A DNA stretch of 21,310 nucleotides from CAIMZW01 sp037135095 (GTDB lineage Bacteria > Actinomycetota > Actinomycetes > Nanopelagicales > Nanopelagicaceae): contig JBAXKZ010000025.1 in the NCBI GenBank assembly GCA_037135095.1, positions 1 to 21,310 of the forward strand, given 5' to 3'. How positions within the stretch are numbered: position 1 is the stretch's first letter; every line of letters begins with the position of its first letter. Of the stretch, positions 14,125 to 21,310 are shown piece by piece. The position numbers and the translations under genes were made by a program. The notes below the pieces were generated by a model. That model had not been told where the DNA came from. It did not search any database and saw nothing but the letters and a program-made list of their open reading frames with translations.

Positions 14125-16973
14125 ACTCTGATCGACTAATTATTCGAGGTGCCCGGGAGCACAACCTAAAGAACATCTCATTGGATTTGCCTCGTAATGC
14201 TCTAATTGTTTTTACTGGGCTCTCAGGCTCCGGTAAATCTTCGCTCGCTTTCGACACTATCTTCGCCGAAGGCCAACGACGCTACGTTGAATCCCTATCC
14301 GCTTATGCCCGTCAATTCTTGGGCCAGATGGATAAGCCCGATGTAGATTTCATCGAAGGTCTTTCGCCTGCGGTTTCGATCGATCAAAAATCAACTAATC
14401 GAAATCCGCGCTCAACGGTGGGCACAATCACCGAGGTTTATGACTACCTTCGACTGCTCTTTGCTCGAGCTGGCCGGCCACACTGCCCAAATTGTGGCAA
14501 AGCGATCGCGAAGCAGACGCCGCAAAATATTGTTGATCAAATTCTTGAAATGCCGGCCACTACGAGATTTCAGGTTCTTGCCCCGGTTGTCCGCGCCCGC
14601 AAAGGGGAATTCCTTGATCTCTTCAAAGAGTTTACGATCCAAGGCTTCTCCCGCGCCCGAGTAGATGGCGTTGTCTACCAACTTGCCGAAGTCCCGAAAC
14701 TAAAGAAGCAAGAGAAGCACACCATCGAAGTCGTCGTAGACCGACTTACCGCAAAAGCCGATTCAAGGACGAGATTGACCGATTCAATTGAAACCGCCCT
14801 TCGCCTTGCAAGCGGCTTGGTTGTGCTGGATTTTGTTGATTTAAAAGCAGGCGCCGAAGGTAAAGAGCGCACCTATAGCGAACATATGGCTTGCCATGAT
14901 TGTGGACTCTCTTTTGAAGAGCTCGAGCCGCGCTCCTTCTCTTTCAACTCACCCTTTGGCGCTTGCCCTGACTGTTCTGGAATCGGAACTCGTCTTGAGG
15001 TAGATGAAGAATTAATTATTCCTGATGATTCGATCTCAATAAATGAGGGTGCCATTGCACCGTGGTCCAGCGGACACTTTGCAGAATATTTCACCAGGCT
15101 CCTCGAAGGGCTATCGGAAGATTTGAAGTTCTCGTTGGATAATCCCTGGAAGAAGTTGTCCGTCAAAGCTAAGACCGCCATTTTGCATGGTTGGGATTAC
15201 GAAGTTCATGTGAAATACAAGAATCGTTATGGTCGAGTTCGCAATTATTCAACTGGTTTTGAGGGCGTTGTTCCCTTTATCCATCGTAAGCATGGCGAAA
15301 CCGATAGCGAATACAGCCGCGAGAAGTACGAGTCCTACATGCGTGAGATCCCATGTCCCGTTTGCAAAGGAGCACGCTTAAAGCCAGAAGTCCTGGCAGT
15401 AACGCTCGGCGGAAAATCCATCTCGCAAATTGCCGAACTTTCAATCGCCGAATGCGCCATCTTCTTACAGAAGATTTCTTTGACTGCCCGGGAAAAACAG
15501 ATCGCCGAGCGTGTCCTAAAAGAGGTCCATGCCCGCATGGGCTTCTTGTTAGATGTTGGGTTGGATTACCTTTCGTTAGCCCGACCAGCGGGAACGCTAT
15601 CTGGCGGCGAAGCGCAACGCATTCGATTGGCAACTCAGATTGGCTCTGGATTAGTTGGCGTTCTCTATGTGCTTGATGAACCAAGTATCGGGCTACATCA
15701 GAAAGACAATCGTAAGTTAATTGAAACCCTGACCAGGTTGCGAGATCTAGGGAACACCTTGATAGTGGTTGAACACGATGAGGACACGATTCGAACCGCT
15801 GATTGGATTGTAGATATTGGTCCCGGAGCTGGCGAGCATGGTGGCCATGTCGTCTCCTCGGGTGATTATCAATCTTTGATCGACGCTCCAACCTCTATAA
15901 CTGGCGCCTATCTTTCCGGGCGAAGCAAGATTGAAATTCCAGCGGTACGTCGCCCCCTAGAAAAGGGTCGTTCGATCACCGTTAAATCGGCGCGCGAAAA
16001 TAATCTCCAGAATATTGATGTAACTTTTCCGCTCGGAGCTTTTGTCGCAGTAACGGGTGTCAGTGGCTCCGGAAAGTCCACCCTTGTAAATGACATTCTC
16101 TACGCCACCCTGGCTAACAAATTAAACGGCGCCCGGATCGTTCCGGGGCGCCATCGAACCGTTACCGGGTTAGATCAACTAGATAAAGTTGTTCACGTAG
16201 ATCAATCGCCAATTGGGCGAACTCCCAGGTCGAACCCGGCCACCTACACCGGACTCTTTGACAAAGTTCGGGCACTCTTTGCCGAAACTACGGAAGCCAA
16301 AATCCGCGGCTATCAGCAAGGCCGCTTCTCATTCAACGTAAAAGGTGGTCGCTGCGAGAACTGTTCTGGCGATGGCACCATCACCATCGAGATGAACTTT
16401 CTGCCCGATGTGTACGTTCCATGCGAAATTTGCCATGGCGCCAGATATAACCGCGAAACTCTAGAAGTACATTACAAAGGCAAAACCATCGCTGATGTTT
16501 TAAATATGCCAATCGAAGAGGCGAGCCATTTCTTCGAAGCAGTTCCCGCGATCTCTCGCTATCTAAAGACTCTAAATGAAGTTGGCTTGGGCTATGTGCG
16601 GCTTGGGCAATCTGCGCCAACTCTCTCTGGTGGCGAAGCGCAACGAGTAAAGCTAGCAACAGAACTCCAACGTCGCTCTACTGGGCGAACTATCTATGTT
16701 TTGGATGAGCCGACGACGGGGCTGCACTTTGAAGATGTGCGCAAATTGCTGCTCGTTTTAAATCGATTAGTCGAAACTGGCAATACCGTAATCGTCATCG
16801 AACATAACCTCGATGTCATTAAATCTGCCGATTGGGTGATCGACTTAGGACCAGAAGGTGGAGCCCGCGGCGGGTTGGTGGTTGCTGAAGGAACTCCCGA
16901 AGAGGTGGCTCAAAATCCTGCCAGCTTCACCGGACATTTTCTCGCCGAAGTACTCTCTGGTGTACGGGTTTAG
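14121..16973 (+). CDS. uvrA: Excinuclease ABC subunit UvrA
   Basis: A 950-residue ATPase dimer that finds bulky DNA lesions and loads UvrB. It has two ABC halves: Walker A GLSGSGKS (33-40) and, in the second half, GVSGSGKS; two LSGGEAQR signatures; and LDEPSIGLH and LDEPTTGLH as Walker B. Zinc-binding modules are seen as CHDCG with CPDCSG, CPVCKGAR, and CENCSG with CEICHGAR (the C-terminal C2C2 finger in the damage-sensing region). The GTG start overlaps the uvrB stop (GTGA, 14121-14124), with GGAAGAGG upstream acting as Shine-Dalgarno. uvrC follows after 19 bases. Confidence 0.98.
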   Translation: MNSDRLIIRGAREHNLKNISLDLPRNALIVFTGLSGSGKSSLAFDTIFAEGQRRYVESLSAYARQFLGQMDKPDVDFIEGLSPAVSIDQKSTNRNPRSTVGTITEVYDYLRLLFARAGRPHCPNCGKAIAKQTPQNIVDQILEMPATTRFQVLAPVVRARKGEFLDLFKEFTIQGFSRARVDGVVYQLAEVPKLKKQEKHTIEVVVDRLTAKADSRTRLTDSIETALRLASGLVVLDFVDLKAGAEGKERTYSEHMACHDCGLSFEELEPRSFSFNSPFGACPDCSGIGTRLEVDEELIIPDDSISINEGAIAPWSSGHFAEYFTRLLEGLSEDLKFSLDNPWKKLSVKAKTAILHGWDYEVHVKYKNRYGRVRNYSTGFEGVVPFIHRKHGETDSEYSREKYESYMREIPCPVCKGARLKPEVLAVTLGGKSISQIAELSIAECAIFLQKISLTAREKQIAERVLKEVHARMGFLLDVGLDYLSLARPAGTLSGGEAQRIRLATQIGSGLVGVLYVLDEPSIGLHQKDNRKLIETLTRLRDLGNTLIVVEHDEDTIRTADWIVDIGPGAGEHGGHVVSSGDYQSLIDAPTSITGAYLSGRSKIEIPAVRRPLEKGRSITVKSARENNLQNIDVTFPLGAFVAVTGVSGSGKSTLVNDILYATLANKLNGARIVPGRHRTVTGLDQLDKVVHVDQSPIGRTPRSNPATYTGLFDKVRALFAETTEAKIRGYQQGRFSFNVKGGRCENCSGDGTITIEMNFLPDVYVPCEICHGARYNRETLEVHYKGKTIADVLNMPIEEASHFFEAVPAISRYLKTLNEVGLGYVRLGQSAPTLSGGEAQRVKLATELQRRSTGRTIYVLDEPTTGLHFEDVRKLLLVLNRLVETGNTVIVIEHNLDVIKSADWVIDLGPEGGARGGLVVAEGTPEEVAQNPASFTGHFLAEVLSGVRV

Positions 16974-16992
16974 CTTTTAACTCGAGTTGACG

Positions 16993-18927
16993 ATGAGCGA
17001 TCCCCAGAGTTATCGACCAACTAATATTCCCAATAGCCCTGGGGTCTATCGTTTTTTCGATGCCAACGATCGCATTATCTATGTCGGCAAGGCAAAGAAT
17101 CTGCGTTCCAGATTGTCCTCATATTTCCAAAGTAATCTGCCCGAAAAGACTTATCAGATGGTGCACACCGCCGTCCGAGTGGACTGGACCATTGTCGGAA
17201 CTGAGGTCGAGGCGCTCCAGTTGGAGTTCACCTGGATCAAGACCGAGAGCCCGCGATTTAACATTCAATTTCGAGATGACAAGTCTTACCCTTATTTAGC
17301 CATTAGTCTAAAAGAGGAGTTCCCCAGGATTTTTATCTCGCGGGCGAAGAAGAAGCCGGGCATTAAGTATTTTGGACCATTTGCGCACACTTGGGCGCTA
17401 CGCAGCACTTTCGATGTACTTCTAAAGCTATATCCCATTAGGTCATGTGGCGATTCCAATTTTCAACGGGCAGTACGAACCAAGCGACAATGCCTTCTGG
17501 GCGATATCGGAAAGTGCGCGGCGCCGTGTGTAAATTGGATTAGCCCTGTCGAGCACAAGGCGATGGCCCAAGAGTTAGTGAAATTCTTAGATTCAAATCC
17601 AAACGATATTGGAAAAGAACTTGAGAGCGAGATGGTTGCGGCGGCGGCAAATGAAGAATTTGAAAAGGCCGGTAAATTGCGCGATCAGCTTGAAGCCCTA
17701 CGTAAAGCCAGTGAATCTACCGCCACCACATTGCTCGACAGTTTGACGGCTGATGTATTGGCGCTGCACGAAGAAATAACTCATGCGGCAGTTTCAATCT
17801 TTTCGGTTCGGGCTGGTCGCATCGTAGGTTCTAGATCTTGGGTGATTGACCGCGCCGAGGTGCTTGAAGGGGACACCGTAATTGAAGCTTTAATTCCAAA
17901 GATCTACGCTGACTCCGAGCCGCCTGGGGAAATTTTAGTAGCGCAACTTCCCGAATTCGCCGCGCCCATCGAAGAGTGGCTAAGCGCCCGAGCCGGGCAC
18001 AAAGTTAAATTAGTTGTTCCACAACGCGGTGAAAAGGTTGATTTGCTTGCAACGGTAAAACGAAATGCCTATCAATCCCTGATTCAGTATCTCAGTAAGC
18101 GCTCCAATGATGCCGCGGTCAGCGGCAAAGCGCTCGAAGAGATCGCAGAGTTGCTTGATTTATCAGATGCGCCACTTCGGATCGAATGCTTCGATATCTC
18201 AAATATCCAAGGCAAACATATGGTCGCCTCGATGGTGGTCTTTGAAGATGGCCAACCGAAGAAGAGCGAATACCGCAGATTCGCAATCTCCGATGAAGCC
18301 GGCTTCGACGATACGCGAGCGATGCATCATGTCTTAACTCGGCGACTGAAACGCTATCTGGCGGAGAAAGATTTAGATTTGGATGAGATCGCGTTAGCGG
18401 GTGGGGCGCGACCGCGATTTGCCTATCCGCCGCAACTAATTATTGTCGACGGCGGCGCCCCTCAAGTAGCCGCGGCGGCCGCGGCACTTGCTGCACTTGG
18501 TATTACTAATATCGCACTCTGCGGTCTGGCGAAACGTTTAGAAGAGGTCTGGCTCCCAGGTAGCCCCGATCCACTAATCTTTCCGCGACACAGTGAAGGT
18601 CTCTATCTCATGCAGCGGATTCGAGATGAGGCACATCGCTTCGCAATCACCTTCCATCGGAGCAAGCGTTCTCGGGTGATGCTGGAATCACTTTTAGATG
18701 AGATTCCACAATTGGGAAATTCCCGACGAACCGCGATCCTGGCTCATTTTGGCTCGGTCACTGCGCTTCGAAAGGCGAACCACCAAGAGATTGCCTTGGT
18801 TCCGGGCATTGGACCCAAGATTGCCACGCTGATTATCGATAACCTTTCTGCTATCGAGAGCGCCCTTGAGCCTAGGGTTAACCTAATGACTGGTGAGATA
18901 TTGGAGGATGGGGGAGAAGATGTCTAG
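16993..18927 (+). CDS. uvrC: Excinuclease ABC subunit UvrC
   Basis: A 644-residue dual-incision nuclease of nucleotide excision repair. The N-terminal GIY-YIG domain (about 10-95) makes the 3' cut; SPGVYRF, IIYVGKAKNLRSRL and the catalytic-Glu region ALQLEFTWIK are visible. Cysteines C152, C167, C175 and C179 match the conserved set reported to bind an iron-sulfur cluster. A UVR domain (LESEMVAAAANEEFEKAGKL, about 212-240) contacts UvrB. The RNase H-like domain for the 5' cut shows IECFDISNIQG and LIIVDGG, and helix-hairpin-helix repeats (LPQLG-type IPQLGNSRR, LVPGIGPKIA) lie at the C-terminus. The ATG at 16993 is chosen; a TTG at 16987 would add two residues. Its last 8 bases overlap rapZ. 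Confidence 0.96.
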   Translation: MSDPQSYRPTNIPNSPGVYRFFDANDRIIYVGKAKNLRSRLSSYFQSNLPEKTYQMVHTAVRVDWTIVGTEVEALQLEFTWIKTESPRFNIQFRDDKSYPYLAISLKEEFPRIFISRAKKKPGIKYFGPFAHTWALRSTFDVLLKLYPIRSCGDSNFQRAVRTKRQCLLGDIGKCAAPCVNWISPVEHKAMAQELVKFLDSNPNDIGKELESEMVAAAANEEFEKAGKLRDQLEALRKASESTATTLLDSLTADVLALHEEITHAAVSIFSVRAGRIVGSRSWVIDRAEVLEGDTVIEALIPKIYADSEPPGEILVAQLPEFAAPIEEWLSARAGHKVKLVVPQRGEKVDLLATVKRNAYQSLIQYLSKRSNDAAVSGKALEEIAELLDLSDAPLRIECFDISNIQGKHMVASMVVFEDGQPKKSEYRRFAISDEAGFDDTRAMHHVLTRRLKRYLAEKDLDLDEIALAGGARPRFAYPPQLIIVDGGAPQVAAAAAALAALGITNIALCGLAKRLEEVWLPGSPDPLIFPRHSEGLYLMQRIRDEAHRFAITFHRSKRSRVMLESLLDEIPQLGNSRRTAILAHFGSVTALRKANHQEIALVPGIGPKIATLIIDNLSAIESALEPRVNLMTGEILEDGGEDV

Positions 18928-19792
18928 CGAAGTTGTTGTAGTTACCGGCATGAGCGGCGCCGGACGATCGACCATCGCGCACGCCATGGAGGATCTGGGA
19001 TGGTATGTCGTGGATAACTTGCCACCGGCGTTACTCGCCAACTTATGCGAGATGGCAGCAGACTCGGTCTCTGCAATCGCAGTTGTGATCGATGTTCGCG
19101 GCGGTCAATTCTTTGACGACCTCAACCGCGCGCTAGCTGAGCTATCGGAGCGGGAAATCTCTCATCGGATTCTCTTCGTAGATGCCTCTGATGAAGTTCT
19201 AGTTCGACGATTTGAGGCAACTCGAAGGCCGCATCCACTTCAAAGTTCCGATCGAATCGTAGATGGCATTGAACGCGAGCGGGAGCGACTCAGAGATGTG
19301 CGTTCGGTCGCCGATATCGTGATTGACTCATCTGCACTAAATATCCATCAACTTGAACAAAAAGTTGCCGATATTTTTCAACGCACCGAACTAGCGGATC
19401 TCAGAGTTAACATTCTCTCCTTCGGCTATAAATATGGAATTCCAGTTGATGCCGATCTAGTTATGGATTGCCGATTCATTGCCAACCCGCATTGGATTCC
19501 CGAACTTCGGCCCCAAACTGGACTGGATCCAGCCGTTCGTGAAAATGTTTTGGGTTCCGAGAATGTTCAGGAATTTCTGACTCGATATCAAGCGGTCTTT
19601 GAAACGATGGCCGCGGGTTTTCTGCATGAGGGCCGAAAATATTTGACCCTAGCGGTTGGCTGTACCGGCGGAAAGCATCGAAGCGTTGCTATTGCTGAAG
19701 AATTGGCACTTAGGCTCAATGGATCAGCCCACGAGTTTGGCAAACATGTCAGCACGCAGGCGATCCACCGGGATCTTGGTCGCGAACTTTGA
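18920..19792 (+). CDS. rapZ: RapZ/YvcJ-family nucleotide-binding protein
   Basis: A 290-residue P-loop protein. In E. coli, RapZ guides RNase E to the GlmZ RNA and senses glucosamine-6-phosphate; in Gram-positives the YvcJ form hydrolyses nucleotides and its role is less clear. The N-terminal Walker A is GMSGAGRS (10-17), with Arg at the usual Lys position, a form I recall from other actinobacterial copies. LGWYVVDNLPP follows. The C-terminal half has LSFGYKYGIPVDADLVMDCRF (given as LSFGYKYGIP and DADLVMDCRF), NPHWIPELR, TGLDPAVRE and VGCTGGKHRSVAIAEEL, which are family hallmarks. The ATG at 18920 has GGGGGAG just upstream inside uvrC and overlaps it by 8 bases. Its stop overlaps the yvcK TTG start (TTGA). 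Confidence 0.94.
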   Translation: MSSEVVVVTGMSGAGRSTIAHAMEDLGWYVVDNLPPALLANLCEMAADSVSAIAVVIDVRGGQFFDDLNRALAELSEREISHRILFVDASDEVLVRRFEATRRPHPLQSSDRIVDGIERERERLRDVRSVADIVIDSSALNIHQLEQKVADIFQRTELADLRVNILSFGYKYGIPVDADLVMDCRFIANPHWIPELRPQTGLDPAVRENVLGSENVQEFLTRYQAVFETMAAGFLHEGRKYLTLAVGCTGGKHRSVAIAEELALRLNGSAHEFGKHVSTQAIHRDLGREL

Positions 19793-20733
19793 ACTCACCA
19801 AAAGTTGTAGCAATGGGCGGCGGCCATGGGTTAGCTGTCACCCTCACTGCGCTTCGAGCGCTTACTACCGAGATCACTGCCGTTGTTACCGTCGCTGATA
19901 ACGGTGGCTCAAGTGGCAGATTGCGTCAAGAGTTCAATTCACTGCCGCCTGGAGATTTAAGAATGGCACTTGCGGCGCTATGTGGTGATGATTCATGGGG
20001 TCGTGGTTGGGCTGAGATTATGCAATACCGCTTCAGTAGCGAAGGCGAGATGAGCGGCCATGCGATTGGGAATCTGCTTCTAACGGCGCTCTGGGATCGA
20101 GATGGTGATCCGGTTCGAGGTTTAGATCGCGTTGGCGAACTCCTTAAAGTTATTGGTCGAGTTCTGCCCATGGCAATCGAACCTTTAGATATCGAAGGAA
20201 CTTTTGCGACCTCATACGGTCGCACCATCGTTAGAGGTCAAGTAGAGGTTGCTACTGCAAAGGGGAGAGTCGAATCACTCCGACTAATTCCGGCGGCGCC
20301 GCGCGCCACCCCGCAAGCCTTAAGTGCAATTATGGCCGCCGATTGGCTCACCTTTGGTCCAGGTTCCTGGTTCTCCAGTGTTATGCCCCATTTTTTGCTG
20401 GCGGAGCAAGCTGATGCAATTCGCAAAAGCAGGGCGCGAAAAATATTTATTTTGAATTTGGCAGAGGGGGATACCGGTTTTGAGTTTGCCGGATATAGCC
20501 CCGAAGAACATTTGGAGTTGGTCCTATCTCACGTACCGGATTTGGCGATTGACTTCGCGATCGCAGACCCAGCGGTGATTCGTCCCAATAGCACCCTAGA
20601 AGCGCTGGTGCGAAAATGTGGTGGTGAGCTAATAATTTGCGATTTAGCGGAGAGCCCAGGGAGTTTTCATCACGATCCTAAGAAATTGACTTCCGCTTTC
20701 GCCCACATTTTTTCATCAACCCTGCTTAGATAG
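19789..20733 (+). CDS. yvcK: YvcK/CofD-like family protein (gluconeogenesis factor)
   Basis: A 314-residue cytoplasmic protein of the YvcK family, which binds UDP-sugars and is needed for normal cell shape and growth on gluconeogenic carbon in Bacillus and Mycobacterium (CuvA). It begins KVVAMGGGHGLAVTLTALR and has VTVADNGGSSGRLR, LPPGDLRMALAAL, GNLLLTALWD and LTFGPGSWFSSVMPHFL, all family motifs. The related CofD lactyl-transferase shares the fold but not the rapZ-whiA context. The TTG start at 19789 overlaps the rapZ stop; the N-terminus fits the family with no better ATG upstream of the GGGHG motif. Confidence 0.93.
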   Translation: MNSPKVVAMGGGHGLAVTLTALRALTTEITAVVTVADNGGSSGRLRQEFNSLPPGDLRMALAALCGDDSWGRGWAEIMQYRFSSEGEMSGHAIGNLLLTALWDRDGDPVRGLDRVGELLKVIGRVLPMAIEPLDIEGTFATSYGRTIVRGQVEVATAKGRVESLRLIPAAPRATPQALSAIMAADWLTFGPGSWFSSVMPHFLLAEQADAIRKSRARKIFILNLAEGDTGFEFAGYSPEEHLELVLSHVPDLAIDFAIADPAVIRPNSTLEALVRKCGGELIICDLAESPGSFHHDPKKLTSAFAHIFSSTLLR

Positions 20734-20771
20734 ACCTCGTTACTACAACTAACGGATTTGGTAGGTATGCA

Positions 20772-21310
20772 ATGGCTATGACTGCATCAGTTAAAGATGA
20801 GTTGAGCCGACTCTCGATCACCAAGCCATGCTGTCGCAAGGCCGAAGTCTCAGCCCTTTTGCGCTTTGCTGGTGGACTCCATATCGCCGCTGGGAAGATT
20901 GTCATTGAAGTGGAACTTGATACCGCGCAGACCGCTCGTAGATTGCGCAAAGATATTTCGGAAGTTTTTGGTCACGGTTCTGAACTCGCCGTTCTCTCGC
21001 CTAGCGGATTGCGCAAGGGCAGTCGCTATGTTGTTCGGGTAGTGGCTGATGGCGATGCCCTGGCGCGGCAAACTGGTTTGATCGATTCCAATAATCGTCC
21101 AATTCGTGGTCTGCCACCACAAGTTGTTTCGGCTGGAATTTGCGATGCCGAAGCAGCTTGGCGCGGTGCCTTTCTGGCGCATGGCTCACTTACTGAGCCG
21201 GGTCGATCCTCTGCTCTTGAAATTACTTGCCCAGGCCCAGAAGCGGCGCTCGCTTTGGTTGGTGCCGCAAGACGTTTGGGAATTGCGGCAAAGGCTCGCG
21301 AAGTTCGAAC
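20772..21310 (+). CDS. whiA: Sporulation/cell-division regulator WhiA, 5' part (cut by window end)
   Basis: A DNA-binding regulator that, in Streptomyces, acts with WhiB to switch on division genes such as ftsZ; it is conserved in non-sporulating Gram-positives. 179 codons are visible, with no stop before the window edge. The N-terminus MAMTASVKDELSRL and the LAGLIDADG-like domain (LRFAGGLHI, GDALARQTGL, RGLPPQVV, AEAAWRGAFLAHGSLTEPG, CPGPEAALALVGAARRLG) match actinobacterial WhiA closely. The C-terminal helix-turn-helix lies beyond the window. The start ATG at 20772 gives the family N-terminus MAMT; a weak GGTAGG (20760-20765) lies upstream. It follows yvcK after 38 bases with no terminator. 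Confidence 0.95.
   Translation, partial: MAMTASVKDELSRLSITKPCCRKAEVSALLRFAGGLHIAAGKIVIEVELDTAQTARRLRKDISEVFGHGSELAVLSPSGLRKGSRYVVRVVADGDALARQTGLIDSNNRPIRGLPPQVVSAGICDAEAAWRGAFLAHGSLTEPGRSSALEITCPGPEAALALVGAARRLGIAAKAREVR

Noticed and set aside
15277..15891. 204-codon minus-strand open frame inside uvrA
   Set aside because: It lies entirely within a conserved gene, its translation shows low-complexity Arg/Ser/His-rich sequence with no domain, and no promoter or ribosome site was seen.
18893..18919. Longer rapZ start (GTG at 18893)
   Set aside because: The added residues are not family-like, and GGGGGAG directly precedes the ATG at 18920, which gives the normal N-terminus.
1..21310. Mobile elements, CRISPR arrays, prophage genes, toxin-antitoxin or defence islands
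   Set aside because: No transposase, integrase, direct-repeat array or defence-type protein is seen; genes fill the window and nearly all are conserved housekeeping or transport genes.

Overview
The window is a compact, ordinary-looking chromosomal segment of an actinobacterium (Actinomycetota). The evidence is an ANTAR-type PdtaR regulator, actinobacterial-type RpsA, PolA and WhiA sequences, and the gene order pdtaR - liv - thioesterase - polA - rpsA - coaE - uvrB - uvrA - uvrC - rapZ - yvcK - whiA, which from memory follows the order in Streptomyces and, in part, Mycobacterium. Base composition looks close to 50% GC by eye, low for the phylum. Intergenic gaps are very short, start/stop overlaps are common and several genes appear to be leaderless. 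This suggests a streamlined lineage such as the freshwater Nanopelagicales; that placement is inference.

Layout. 1-49: 3' part of a tRNA-Leu(CAA), one base before pdtaR (51-653). 721-5583: a branched-chain amino acid type ABC importer, livK-livH-livM-livG-livF, with its own promoter and a strong hairpin between livK and livH. 5580-5987 (minus): a hotdog-fold thioesterase, convergent with livF. 6037-8619: polA, divergent from the thioesterase. 8616-9842 (minus): an MFS permease, convergent with polA. 9949-11319: rpsA, with its own promoter and a strong terminator. 11441 to the window end: a tightly packed plus-strand run, coaE-uvrB-uvrA-uvrC-rapZ-yvcK-whiA, with whiA cut by the window edge.

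How the genes fit together. The liv genes form one importer (periplasmic-type binding protein, two permeases, two ATPases). UvrA, UvrB and UvrC form the excision nuclease of nucleotide excision repair, and PolA fills the resulting gaps. CoaE completes CoA synthesis. RapZ, YvcK and WhiA form the conserved Gram-positive cluster linked to cell-wall and carbon metabolism and division control. No mobile element, CRISPR array, prophage or rRNA gene was seen, and no gap without a gene exceeds about 140 bases.

The most noteworthy signals are at the level of expression. Four transcription units (thioesterase, polA, MFS gene, coaE) each have a TAnnnT -10 box ending 6-7 nt before the start codon, as expected for leaderless mRNAs. 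livK and rpsA instead share a promoter layout (TTGA.. - 18 nt - TACCCT - 42 nt - start). Both convergent gene pairs interlock their stop codons in a palindromic tetramer. The tRNA-Leu has an unexpectedly short variable region, and its 3' end nearly touches the pdtaR start codon. I see no convincing new multi-gene system here.
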